A stretch of DNA of 64,000 bases from Phycomyces blakesleeanus NRRL 1555(-) (lineage: Eukaryota > Mucoromycota > Mucoromycetes > Mucorales > Phycomycetaceae): NCBI RefSeq assembly GCF_001638985.1, contig NW_017265162.1, forward strand, positions 434,001-498,000. Direction: 5' to 3'. How positions within the stretch are numbered: position 1 is the first letter of the stretch; every line of letters begins with the position of its first letter. This document shows positions 11,888 to 24,340 of the stretch, piece by piece. The notes beneath the pieces are model-generated. The model was not told where the DNA came from. It made no database searches and worked only from the letters and a program-made list of their open reading frames with translations. Made by a program: the position numbers and the translations under genes.

Positions 11888-14060
11888 GGCTGGTTATCTG
11901 ATGTGAACAGTAGAATGGAGGAAGAAATACGGCAATTGAACATGCACAGAGTATACCAAATGCAAAATGGGTAATGCCTTTTGATGGAAATTGCTTTTTA
12001 AGCAACAACGGATTCGCAGAGATAAAGTCCCAGTTGGACCGATTTGGTGGAGACATCAAATACTTTGTTGTGCCCATGACTCGACTCCTCAACAACACAG
12101 TCTTGCTCGACAATACAGAGGATCGACCAAAGGCCCCAGAAGAACCCCAGATTATCTTTCGCTATGATGCTACTGAAGAATATAATCTTAATATGCGATA
12201 TGGTCGACGTAGTAAGGTATGTAAAGAAAAAAAATTAATTAATTAATTAATTAGAATATCATTTACACTTGTATTACAAGAATTAGAGGGGAATTTTTTG
12301 TCTTTTAAAAAGAAGAAAAAATTACGGTGAATTCCCAACAAAAGAATTAAAGAAGATAGAGATAACGGAATATTCATATAAATACTTTATAACAATAGCT
12401 TGAATTACTGTGGCGTCTGGGCGCATTGGAGAACCGTCGCCTGAATAGACCTACGGTACCTTGGGAATCGAGTGAAAGACCTTATAGTAAAGACAAGGGG
12501 AATTTCCGTACCATTGGATGGGTCTTTCGGCTGTTTTCTGGAAATCCTCAACAAGAAGAAAACAAAAAAGAGGCTTCATCAATCCGTGGATTTAACCGTC
12601 TTTTGGCTATCCAGTCTTCACTCGACAGTTTGGACGAGTCTATTGCTCGTCGTACATTTCGCCAAGACAAGCTGTTTGTGTTTGATGAAAAGGACATGGC
12701 GAAGGTGAGATATCATTACTGGGCTAATGAGCCTGATGTGGTTGCTGTTGTCGATCGTCTACAAGAACAAGCCGCGACTATGTTGCATTTTACTCAGCAG
12801 CAACTTGATCCTATGTCTGCTGCTGCTGCTGCTACTGCTGCTGACCCGCTGCAGCGCATGGATCCCCAAACAAACGATGATCAATTTCTGGCCTCGTTAC
12901 CTAAAGAAGCTGGAATAGAGTACCTCGGACCACTCACTCACAACGTTACTGTACTTACATTGGCTAGCTATTTTCTTGGGGATGACCAGTATGGAAGATG
13001 TGCTGCAAACCTGATCCGAGTCCATTTTTTGAATGAATATGCGGTAGAGGATGAGGATGCCTACAGTGGTGCCCGTGAAGAACCGGACACTAGCCACCTG
13101 CTAGACTTTTTGTCAGATCAAGGCTATTCGTTCCCCAGCCTCAATCGAATTCCTCAGATAATCCGCAAGCATAACAGTAACCGGATCTTCAAGACCTCTG
13201 ACCTGACCAAAACAGATGTCTCATCACTGCTGGATAGCATGCGTATCTTGCGTCGGATGCAGCTATTGACACACAAGGAATATATCAATCTTCAGGCCAT
13301 CACAGCCGAGTTTCTCGAGTACCATATCACTTCTCCGACTGGTATTCATCTGGCTCAAATGGCAGATCATCGTGGAGTGTTTTATGACCTCCAGGTCACT
13401 GCATTGTCTGCGTTTGCCAATGATGTTCGCTTATTCTTGCGGGTTGCCAACAGATGTCGAATGCGTATAGGAAAGCAGTTTACGCCCGAAGGAAACCAGC
13501 CTTTCCAGAAGAGCACAGCACAAGCACGTCTCCAACAGCAGCTTTCGTCGGATTCTTTTAATATGGAAGACAAAGACCCATCCTTGGCCTCTGCTCTCAG
13601 TTGGCGTGTGTCTCTTCATTATGAAACTCTGAATTTGCAATACTGGACCGTACTGGCCAAGGGTATTCAGAATGCAGGTGTAGCCAAAGACGTCTGGCAC
13701 TATACTGCAAAACATCAGGAAACGCTGTCCCACACTGTTGTGTCGCATTTGAAGCGCAATTATGGCATATTGGACAGTCTTTCTCCTGTAGATGAAGCAT
13801 TTGCTCGGGCACGCTTAAGACCACTTGCATACATGGCCGAATCTGCATTTGGTAACAGCTTTGCCTCTGGAAAGTTGATTCTCACGGAAAAACAAAAGGA
13901 AGACCAGAACTGGATCAAAAATCATGTTAGAGCATTTGGTGCACGGTATTTGACAGATGTGGATCCTCAGGGTATTTTGGAAGATATGGTCAGAGAAGAT
14001 GAACTCAAGGGACGAATGGGAATCCCTCCATTCTGGATGTTGGCGACTTTGAGCTCCTAA
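10990..14060 (+). CDS. Type II membrane protein: glycosyltransferase-like + alginate-lyase-like fusion
   Basis: Exons 10990-11751, 11914-12216 and 12399-14060, all phase 0, give 908 residues. The protein has a basic cytosolic tail, one hydrophobic anchor (about residues 90-111) and then a luminal part. The first luminal domain starts with LYRIVGNDLPPRH (about 133) and includes KNLYAMNN joined to NGGRNTAIEHA and then WVMPFDGNCF (about 270-280). I recall this motif set from an uncharacterised glycosyltransferase-like family. The second domain (about residues 445-860) follows the alginate lyase fold (Alginate_lyase/PL5 type) in order: LGDDQYGRCAANLIRVHFLN, HITSPTGIHLAQ, DHRGVFYDLQVTAL, PEGNQPFQ and SLHYETLNLQYW. 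The usual Asn-His catalytic pair seems to read Asp-His, so activity is uncertain. A Golgi role in making or trimming uronic-acid wall polymers is inference. Confidence 0.8.
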
Positions 14061-14193
14061 AAACACACACACACAAAACAAACCCAAATTACACACAGAT
14101 GAAGCAAGTGAGTTGAGATGAAGTCTGCTTTTTTCCTCATTAGATGTCCGGTTTCCTTTCTTTCTTTTTCTTTTTCTTTTCTTTTTACTACTC

Positions 14194-14230
<37 letters not shown>

Positions 14231-14456
14231 CTTTCTTAATTGCTTGTTTCTTCCTCTTCCTCTTTTAAAAAACAAGTCGACATTACTTCTTTACTCCTTT
14301 ACTTTTTTTGTTTTTTTTTTCTTGTTCCTGTTTTTATATATTCTTTTTTTTGCATGTCCTTTTATTTGTAATTCTTGTTTATTTTTCTTAGTTCATAAAA
14401 AGAAGTATCGCCTTGACTGGACTCTAGGCATGAAAGTATGTAAAAATAATAATAAC

Positions 14457-14490
<34 letters not shown>

Positions 14491-14743
14491 TGAGGTAGAT
14501 GAATTTGTGTGTAGGTTTAAAGTTAGAAAATAACGAAAGAAATAAGATAGAAAGAAAAGAAAGGGGGTTCTTCTTCTTTGGTTCCTTGATTGTTTGTTTT
14601 GTTTCTTTGGTTGATTCATTGGATTGTTGATCTTGTTGGTTTGTTTGCTATGCTGGGTGAGGAGTTTTTGTTGGTCGGTTGGTCGGTTGGTTGGTTGGTT
14701 GGTTGGTTGGCTGGTTGGTTGGCTGGCTGGCTGGCTGGCTGGC
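14061..14743. other. Convergent 3' spacer with several microsatellites
   Basis: Between the stops of the fusion gene (+) and psf3 (-). It holds (CTA)n at 14190-14226, (AAT)n at about 14445-14490 and a TTGG/CTGG run at about 14675-14741 that is G-rich on this strand. Presumably 3' UTRs; no gene seen. Confidence 0.5.
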
Positions 14744-15845
14744 TTAAGATGCTCGGAGGTTAATGTCGACTTGCTTGAGTTTGTGCAAAGATCGGTTCTG
14801 CCATTGACGTAAAAGATTTGCACTCTCAAGTCCTGACTTGTACACTACACAAATGGTTCGTTCATCTTGGCCTTTTTTGCTCCCCTTTTTTTTCTTGTAA
14901 AACATATATATATTTGATACTTGCATTCTTTCTCTGTCTCGTCCAACTTTTGACTGAATTCTTGGCCAGCGCCAGCAGCGCTTGTTTGAGAATGGTCCAT
15001 GATCTCTCTCAATCTTGCCTTGTATGTCTTTTGTATACATACATGTGTGTGTGTATTTAATTTTTTTTGTTGATATATACATGACATCGAATTGCATCAA
15101 ATATTTTACCTTTTGCATCAAAGGCCCCAATGTATCATCTACTACTGTATCAACTAATTTAGTGCCAAATACATAGAAATAAGGACATGCTGACTGCAAA
15201 TCCACGTTTGTTGGACTGGCATTGAGATTATTGCGTACTCGTCTGCCAAAAAAGCTCGGGATCTCCAAAGCAATCAGATTCCTAATCACCATCATCAGCA
15301 AAGCTAAACGGAAAACAAAAGCAAAAACTCAAACTCAAAAAGCGATCTCAAGCATCACTCACTCATTCGTTGTAGGAAGTCTATAAAATGACCGATTAGT
15401 TTTTTTTAGATGATCTTATTTTTATTTTTGACTATAAAATTACAGCAAAAAAAACCTACGTTAATTGAGCCATGGGTTTAGCCATCCAAAATGGAAGCTC
15501 AAGTTGTGTTGCTTTTTTGACCTTTATTTTTCAATATGAATACATACAATATTAATAATAATAATAATGTCAATAAGAAGGCAGTTTATCAATTTAATAT
15601 GTCTCCGTGCAACATACCTCAATGCCATGCCCAGACAGATTCACTTTTGCACCCAAATCATGGTTTAATGTACAAGGTATTTTCTATACACACACACACA
15701 ATGAATCAACACATTGTATTCACATTTATGTGCATTTATATATTTAAATATGTGTGTGGTGTTGGTGTGCATTGTTTAAAATGGCTTTTATTACAATATG
15801 TTCTGCCAAGATGGAATCAATGTCATAGTATTCGTTATTCTCCAT
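14744..15845 (-). CDS. psf3: DNA replication complex GINS subunit Psf3
   Basis: Seven exons (15795-15845, 15618-15683, 15460-15521, 15363-15380, 15110-15281, 14921-15027, 14744-14822) join in frame to 184 residues, close to the usual Psf3 length. Recognised by motif order: NEYYDIDSILAE at the N terminus, IPCTL, TQLELPFWMAK, ALEIPSFF, then SPTNVDLQ followed by CPYFYVFG, and KARLREIMDHSQ with KLDETE. Psf3 is one of four subunits of the GINS tetramer, which with Cdc45 and MCM2-7 forms the CMG replicative helicase in the nucleus. No single frame shows the gene, because the coding pieces are 18 to 172 bases long. The 18-base exon 4 and the acceptor of the last exon (GAGAG, poor pyrimidine tract) are the least certain parts. 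Confidence 0.85.
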
Positions 15846-16187
15846 TTTGACCCAAAGAGGAACAAACAAGACGCCAAGTCAGCGCGTCCCATTTTTTTTA
15901 AGAAATATAAAATAAAATAAAATAAAATAAAATAAAAGCGCGTCTTGAGGAATAATGTGGAAAAAGAAAAAAAAATTAAAAAAAAATAAAAGAAAAGAAA
16001 ACTATAAGGAAGCTGTATGAATAAATTAAAAAAGAAAAAGAAAAAAAGGCCAATGAAATATAATACTTGTTTGTAAAATGTTAAATGATTAAATAAGAAT
16101 GGATAATAAAGAAGTACAAGAAGAATAATATGAATAAGAAGTGTCTTGTGTATGTGTGTATGTGCTTTTTTTTGTTTTTTTTTATGA
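15846..16187. other. Spacer between psf3 and the SH3-SAM-PH-CH gene
   Basis: Holds an (AAAAT)n run at about 15906-15938 and A-rich sequence. It contains the psf3 promoter on the minus strand and the 3' end of the next minus-strand gene. Nothing else seen. Confidence 0.4.
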
Positions 16188-19100
16188 TCAAAATATAATC
16201 GGTTCGTGTTCTTCTTCAAACATCGAGCGCCGTAAAGCTTGTTCGGCTCTGTTGGCTGTTGCAAGTCTCTGGTCTAGCATTCCAGATTCTGACCAACCGG
16301 GTGTTTTCTCTGCTGGTTCGTTGGTTGCAACGCTACTAAAGTCATTGTTCTCTGCCCATAGTTTAATGGCATCAAGCATGTCCATAATTTTTCTTTCGTT
16401 TCCACCAAATACATCTATAGTCATAGATAGGTAAATTTACAACAATGATGATTAATTTTAATTAATTTATATAGATAGATCAATTAATTGATTAATTGAT
16501 TAATTGATTAATTAATCGATTGATTACTTGATTACTTAATTAATTATAGACTATTATTATTATTCTGCTGGCTCTTATGTGTCTCGATCCAACAAGTACA
16601 TCATTTTCTTACCTTTGATAGTGTAACGTCCGTCAACAACAACGCCCTCACGTCCCATAAATTTAAAGGCTGCTACAATGGTATCGAGCATCTGCATGCT
16701 TACAGATCCACCCTTTTGTGTAGGTGCCCTCCGAACAACTTTGTGGCTCAGGGACTCGAGTAAGAGCACAAGTGCATCTCCATTACGGAAGGCGCTAGTC
16801 AATTCCACCACATGCTTGCCAGCAGGCAAGTGCTGATTGACCCACTCAATGTACTGTGCCCGAGTCCATGGTTTGGGGAAATCGGTTGCTGAGAATGACG
16901 AGTGCGATGAACTTTTATCGCTTGATGAAGAGACTCGGAGTTGTCGATGATGAGGGTCAATAAGATCTTCATCTTCGTCACCTAATACTGCCACTTTTTC
17001 TTGCTTGGTTTCGGATTTGCTTTCGGGTCTATATTTCTGGTAGAGATCTGGTACCTCGGGAATCTCACCCCCGCTCAGGTGGTGTGGGTACACTGTTACT
17101 CCAGACTCGCGAGTTTGACGGTATTGCAGTCCAACAGATGGATCGTCTTCAATCGCCATGGGTCCCAAGGTTGTTTCTTCCTCTTCCTCTAGCATTTCCA
17201 TCTTAGCATCTTGCTTAGGCTTCTGTGGTTTATACATAATAACTGAAGGTGGACGAGGCCTCATTCTACGCGCAACGTCAAGTGGAATGGTAGAAACATG
17301 GTTCGAAGACATGACAGGTGCTGCAAAATAAAGAAGTTATAAACAGTTGCTCCTTTTATTTTATTTTATTTTATTTTATTTTCTTGGTATTTTGGTGTAT
17401 TATTTCAACTTACCACTCAAGTCACGGGTAATAGTAGCCTTCATCAGCATTTGGATCCATGCACGCATAGAATCTTTGGCATCTGTGTAGAAAAAGAATG
17501 TTCGTTCTCGCTCGTGTTGTGCTTTAAAGCTGTACTTTCCAGCATGTATAGTTGCATCGACAATGATTCGGTATCCTCTCAAATTAATTATGCCTTTCAT
17601 ACGTACATCCTGACAAAATGAAAATAAGAGGAAACAAACAAACGAACATTTATTATTAATATTTTTATACATATATATATATGACAAGCGCATTTACCTT
17701 TGGTCCCTTGAAGTAAAACAGATTGGCACCTTTGAGTACAAACCAACGTTTGTTCCAAGTTCTGTAGCGATCGGACTGTTTGTAAAGCCACCCTTCATGC
17801 TCAGGCACTTTAGAATTACCATCGAGCGATGGTCGTCCAGCGACAAGCGGATCGACTGAAAGAGCAAAATCAGCCTGCTTGTCATGCTTACTTGAAATTG
17901 ACTGAATTTTGTATATACAACATTTTAGGTTTGGTTATTTTTTCTTGTTAATATATAGATATGCAAATAGTGTTTGTCAAACAAATAAAAGAATAATACT
18001 TACGTGAATCGAGAAAGATCGTGAAGTATTGGGTGAACCATGAGAAGGAGTACTTTTGGAGGGTGTAGGGAAGACACCGACATCAAAGGGGTCTGTTCTA
18101 GCCTTGTTCATTGAATTGAGACGTGATGCGGGATGTTTTCCAAACAGATCTAGAGGTCTTTCATGACTTCGGACAGTTCCGGAAGAAACACTAGATTTTT
18201 TTGAGGAGGTGGTGTTGAAAGTATTGGTGCGACTGACATTTGAGCCTGAGTTCATGCTTTGGAAAGAGGGTGGCCTGACGCCTTCTCCGGACTGGAAAAG
18301 AGGTGAGAGGCGATGATTGTTGGAATCAGAGTCCCCCATGGCGCCGGCCAGCGGCGGAAGAGGTGCCTTGCGAGGATACTGATACAAACCATCACTTTCT
18401 GAAGAGTTGCTTTGAGAGAGATTGTTTGGGTACGCGCTCGGAGCTGCAGGTGGAAGAGAAGGTGGAAGAGAGTGTGGGGGTGGGGGTGGAGGTGGGATGT
18501 TTCCTGTAGACAGAGAGGTTCTCGGCAGCGGTTGGGGTTGTAAAGAAGAAGAGGACGGAGAGGAAGTTGAGGAAGACATTGCGGGTCCGTTCTGTAGGAA
18601 TTTATTAGTATTACTGTTATATTTTTTGGGTCTTTTGTTTTATTTGATCTTGACTATCGGCTTACAAGGCTAGTGGACTCGTGGGTTTCTCCAATTGATT
18701 GTTTGTTTTTTAGCTTATTGATTGCGTTCATAACTTTGTAGCGCTTTCCATAGGTGGTAATCCCAAGCTCTTTTAGTGAATCGATGGTTAAATCCAGCAG
18801 GATGTCACCAGTGATTTCCTGTTCTGGAATCGAAAAAAAAGGCAATCAGTGTCACTTGTCGCCTCTTTGAATTTATGAACAATAAAGACGGATTAGATTG
18901 TTTTACCTATAAAGAGATCAGCCACCATGCCTAGGCCAACCACGATAAGCCAGTTCGCAACCTGTTCCACATCCCAGTCTTCTAATTTTTCGTCAAAGGT
19001 TAGTGCTATTGATGATGATGCTGCTGGTACTGCTGGTACTGCTGGTGCTGCTGCTGGGATGGTTGGTAGTCGACCTGCAGATTCGTCTGGTAAACTCGGG

Positions 19101-19667
19101 CGTCGTATGTTGGAATTAGTTGGTGCTGAGCGGGAAGATACAAGGGCAGGTGGATAATTTTGTTCTATTGGGATTTTTGGGGTTGGTAGACTTGGTTCAA
19201 ATAAGCCGTCCATATCAAATGCCGAACTTGTTTTGTTGCTCTGATTGCTTCCGGTGGATGTATGCCGAGACGAGCTAGATACTCCGGAATTACTTGAAGG
19301 AGCGTGTAGCGTTTTTGGTTTGTTTGGTGAGGTGTAGCTCATTGGAAAAAGTCCAACTTCACCATTCGGGTTACGGCCCTATAAAGAATAGTAAACAGTG
19401 TAAGCTTTACTTTATAAAAAAATTGAGGTTTTGTTGTTTTTGTCATTGTTCCTGCTGTAACTGTAATATTGACGTTGGTCATGGCCTTGGACATTGTATT
19501 ATTTATGGCCAATAATAAATAAATAATAATTTTACCTGCCACCAGCCATCATGGTACTTTTCATCTCTCTCGAGAACTTGAATGGGTTCTCCGATTCCGA
19601 ATGCAATTTCGTCTTCATTTTCGGCTTCAAAATTATGAACGGCATAGACGATCTCGTAGTTCGTCAT
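16188..19667 (-). CDS. Boi/Pob1-like polarity scaffold, SH3-SAM-PH-CH
   Basis: Nine exons (19536-19667, 18907-19378, 18666-18823, 18004-18591, 17892-17901, 17698-17855, 17414-17609, 16613-17320, 16188-16414) give 882 residues. Domains in order: SH3 (about 3-62; WWQGRNPNGEVGLFP), SAM (about 178-245; DWDVEQVANWL and LKELGITTYGKRYKV), a Pro/Ser-rich disordered linker with polyproline, PH (about 475-570; EGWLYKQSDRYRTWNKRW), and a calponin-homology domain (about 722-835; QYIEWVNQHLP, AFRNGDALVLLLESL, DVFGGNERKIMDML). SH3-SAM-PH is the layout of S. cerevisiae Boi1/Boi2 and S. pombe Pob1, cortical scaffolds for Rho/Cdc42 signalling and exocytosis; the C-terminal CH domain is an addition relative to those. 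The 10-base exon at 17892-17901 is needed to restore frame before the PH exon. Confidence 0.85.
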
Positions 19668-22600
19668 ACTCTTCTTATTTCAGTAACAAGTTCAATGGTT
19701 ATAAGAAGTAATTGTGAGGTCAATTAGCGTCGTGATGCCCTGGAAGGGATCCGGTGGTAATTAGAGGTTTGGTTGTGTGAAGAAGGAGTCAAGCCACCAA
19801 GGAGCGGAAAGGAATGAGTAGAGTGAGGTTGACACGAGAAATAGAGGAATTTTGTCAAAGACGAAGGGCAAACTTAATAGGAATGAGAAGCAAACTACTG
19901 TGCATGGCGGAGTGTGGCATGTAGTTACACAGTTATGAGCACCTTTCCTTTTCTTCGCCTACTCCACCTGCAATACACCATACTCAACTTGTAAGATAAA
20001 GAACAATAACAGACTGATGATAATGACCTAGATACAAGGTACTTTGAGATCCTAAGAGTTCAGAAATCAGTATCTCTTGCCAAGGAAACGTAATTTAATG
20101 TCTGTAGTGTAATGGTGTGGATCAAACAAGATAGTTAAACGTATGACCAAACACTGATGTAGATGAAGCATCACCTTCGGTTTTATTTCTGGTTATAGAA
20201 TAATTGTTACTTTCAGATTATAGATTGGTTAGTTATATTGGGCTTTTTTTAAGAGGAATATATAAGGGGATTCGATCTCTAAGTACCATGGATTTTTGTT
20301 TAAAAAAAATTACTACCAGAATTTTCTTTCTATGTCATAGAGTGTAATATGTATACAATATAATCTATACTATAATCTGTGCTACTCTCTAGTTTTGGTG
20401 CCGCCAAATACATTCATTAACCATGCTCTTTGTTTCATGTGACTAACAGCATAGAATACATTCCGGCCAACTCGCGCCACATTTCACATTAAAATTGACT
20501 GTACAAGCCACCACTTTTTGATCGTGATACTGCATATACAATCCCACCTTGCTTTTGCACATGAAATTCTTTAAGAAGGGTTTAGGGTAAGATGAGCTAA
20601 AGAGAAATCATATGTATAGATGTTATCCTTTAAGGTTGTACGCTCTTACTCGACCGAATACTAATCAATGTCTGACATTGTCAAACATAGTCTTTTTTTA
20701 TTCTTCTTTTATAATTAAATGTGTACAGAGGTCTTGTAACTTTACCTTTATGCATTACAAAGAAAAGGCTTTTGTAACATTAAACTATCAGAATATGCAA
20801 AAAAAAAATCTGTGCGTTGTATTCAAGAACACTTTGTATATCAAAAAGGAGAGAAAGGGAAAAAGAGACTTTAGTCTGTACTCCATTACCCTTCCACAGG
20901 CTTATATTGTCGATCTTTAATTCATATCGAGCAAGGAAAGAAGAAGAATAAAGAAAAGGCTTGACAATAATATCTGGTTTAACTGGTGTAATTCACGCAA
21001 GATGAGTTTACTTTCCATTTACACTGTGATATTACGGGATAATCATTTTCCAATCGTCCCAAAAAAAAAAGTCAATTGGATTTAGCTCAACTGGGTGGGA
21101 ACATACGGCTACAGGCTATTCGCTGTAATTTGCTTTGTGTTGCTTAGAAAGCATTACAGGAGTTCCAACGTTGCATTCTAACCAAGTTGTATTTCTTGAA
21201 ATCCTAAAATGACATTAATGACCATTTTACACATGTTAAGCCTCTCTTTACTGCAGTAAGAAGAGAAAATGCATTTCTTCTTTCTATATTGATTTTCACA
21301 CAATCCACAAAAATTGGGAGTAGGTCCGTAGTAAGAATTACCTTGCACAAACTATATAAAGTTGGAACAATAAGAACCAAATTCAATCGTCTCTCTCAAA
21401 AAATTCAGAATCCATTTCTCTTGTGCTATAAAAAAAAGCTTTGTATATCTTAACATGCATGATATGTTCAAGTGTATCAATTCATTACGATACTTGTTTA
21501 CAAATCTATTAACAAGCATAGACTATATCTTTTCCTTTCGATTATTCTTTTCATTTCTTTTATTACATTGGTTTTACTCTACAATATATACAGTCAATGA
21601 TATGTATTTATTTTGTCCTGTTATTTGAATATCAAGCGCACGGTCCACATGCCATTGTGGGGTCTATCTAGAGATAAAGCATACTAATGTTCTTTAATGT
21701 TCTTTTCTCCACAAGAATACCTTTTTATAAAGGATTGTGTCTATGGTACATTATATGATATAGTAACAAGACATTAAATCCCAATCCGACATGATAGACA
21801 AAATGTAATGAACATGTAACCATTGAATATTTGTAATATATCTTGTTGACCTTTGTCGTGTATTTAATTATCTATAGAGTTTTCACGGCTATTGGGTACT
21901 ATAGTCAAAGCTTTAAAGTGAACCAGACGTGCTTACATTGTATGGTTGTCTGCATATGCAACCACGTGTTACTGTCATGATTACACACTACTTAGTAATG
22001 CAGTAGAGGACCCCCTTGATATAACAGCTCCCTTTAATAAACTAACCTATATCAGCAAATTCGGTGTACACGGGATACTGAATTAAACAGTTAAATAGTA
22101 TAAAATCAGCTTGTTATTTCTATCAAATAATAAGAGTAATATTAAGTCAAAACAGAGAATATTGCCTGTGTATATTTTCCTTTTATCTTTTATTCTACTT
22201 TATTTTTTCTATGAAGAAAAAAACTATATATTAACATTATTTAGGGCTAATTAGATGGCGTGCTACTATTTATCATAAAGATGTGAATTGTTTAAACAGC
22301 CAATAACACGCTTCTTTTTCTTTTATGTCTAGGGGACGATAGAAAGGTATGCTCAGTAACGTTTTTATTGGTAGTAATATTATTAGTATTAGTATTAGTA
22401 TTAGTATTAGTAGTAACAGAACAAATACTTTATGTTATTTAATACTTGCGAAAGTCTCATGGTAAAGGTAGGCCGTATTATTTATAAAATAGAAATAATA
22501 CGATTATTTTATTTTATTTTATTTTATTTTATTTTATTTTATTTTATTTTATTTTATTTTATTTTTACAACAATATGGCTTATTTGGATTTAAATACCAA

Positions 22601-23310
22601 AGTCTTGGGTGCTGAGCGCACATGAACGCTAGAGTAGATTTTGAATGATAGAAAGAAATTGAAGTATTTTTGATTTTGTAATTCACAAAATTGTCAGAAT
22701 TACAAGTATTATACTTTTCTGTTATTTACAATAATTTGTGTTATTCTAATATCCTAAATAGAGAATCTAACTTTCTTTTTAGGAGAAATCTGCGTACCTT
22801 TGAAAATTTAACTCACAAAAAAGGGCATTTTGAGGGTGAGTATTGGAATTCTTTCTTTTTTCCCTTTTTATTTATTTTTCATTTCTGATAATTTTGATAA
22901 GTTCATCCAAAAATGTAAAAATATAGTAAAACATATTTGTAAGACGCACAATTCGAGAAAATAGGGCGCATTTTTGGGATAATTTTTTAAAAGCTTTTTT
23001 TTATATATTTAAACAAGTTGAGCATACATTATATATATATAATATTGCAAAAACGTTTAATGAGTTAATAACCTAAGAATACTTTTCTGTACTGTTTATT
23101 TGAAAAAGAAGATTCATTCATAAAGGTTAGTAACTCTTTAAAAATACGCCTTGTATTATTGAATTGAGCGCCTTACAGATCTCTTATTGCCACCAAGAGA
23201 GCAATATATCAGTAGCTTGGAATTTTAATTGAAGGTAGATCATCATTATAATTCATCAGAATACGAAATGCTGTCCTTCAACCTTTCTTTTCAAAGCTTG
23301 TGACAGAAAC
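19668..23310. other. Long gene-poor spacer
   Basis: The first few hundred bases must hold the promoter of the minus-strand scaffold gene. The rest is AT-rich with no frame I can support. An (ATTTT)n run lies at about 22506-22566 and a TTAGTA run at about 22380-22410. A 60-codon minus-strand frame at 21204-21386 looks like a protein scrap but I cannot assign it. Possibly old transposon debris. Confidence 0.4.
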
Positions 23311-24340
23311 ATGAAACGTAAACATAAAGATGACTCATCTGAGAATTCAGCAAAAGAAAAAAGGTTTTAAAGAGTAAGTAGCGAACGTATACATTGCTGA
23401 TGAAAAGAAGCATACGTTATTTTCTGGAAATCCTCGCCTGCAAGTCCTCTGAATTTTATTGTCGTGGGTTAATGGTGAACCAAGAATAAAATCGCTTGCC
23501 TAGTATATTTACAGCCAAAAACTAAAGAAAAAATTATCATGGCCGTCATCTATTGGAAAGACAGATGCTCTCAAGGTAATCAAAGAATTTCCTTTTACCA
23601 CGTCGTTGAACAGAAAGCAATTCAATTCTTTACGAGAACAAGTCCTTATATCTATTAACAGTGATCAAACCCTAATATTTGAAAGGAATCTGCAAAAGAT
23701 TCAACCGCATAAGACGACAGCTTTAAACTTTGTCAGTACCATTAGATCAAGGATAAAAGATAGTACTTTTTGCCGTTTCAAGTATATCGATAAACGTGGA
23801 TATCGCTTTATTTTATATTCTACCTATTTATTCGTTTTAAATAAAATCGGTTCAAATCGACGCTCAAGCATTTTGGAGACTAGCGAAAGAATCTGGAATT
23901 GAAGACTATCCTAAAGGCTCCAAGAACGAGGAAATTTCTAATTTTTATTACAAGCTTTTCGGTTTCCCCATAATTGGTTTTCGAGCCAGAGAGAGTCTTT
24001 CTAATGACAAAAAAGCATTCAAGTAAACCATTAACAATGACTTTTAATAGTATTTCAACATTAAACGATTAATATTAGGAACGTTGTATATTCTGATGGC
24101 TATTCAATATCATTTCTATTCTCAAGACCCACAAAGAAAAGCAATTCCAATGCCTCCCAAAAAAAAAACCTGTCGGATTTTCGGAATGAAATCAAAGATG
24201 AATGTCAAGTCTGGGGCTTGGACCATGGGACAGTAGTATTGCAGTGCAAGGAAAGCGTTTTCAAGGTTATTTGGAATTAGGATGTGATGGCTGCAAAGAA
24301 CAATGGCGCTTGCTTGTCCCCGTTCCAGCGTCCTCCGGCG
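23311..24340 (+). pseudogene. Decayed coding remnant, family not recognised
   Basis: An ATG at 23311 opens a short basic frame (MKRKHKDDSSENSAKEK). It can be spliced to a second piece after TTTACAG near 23513 that stays open to about 23902 (KTDALKVIKEFPFTTSLNRK and onwards). At about 23850 the protein-like reading shifts to another frame (AFWRLAKESGIEDYPKGSK, then FYYKLFGFPIIGF) with no splice site that would join them. A third fragment near 24180-24290 reads EIKDECQVWGLDHGTVVLQ before a stop. The pieces look like one gene broken by a frameshift and stops. It might be a transposon-derived gene; I cannot name it. Confidence 0.35.
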
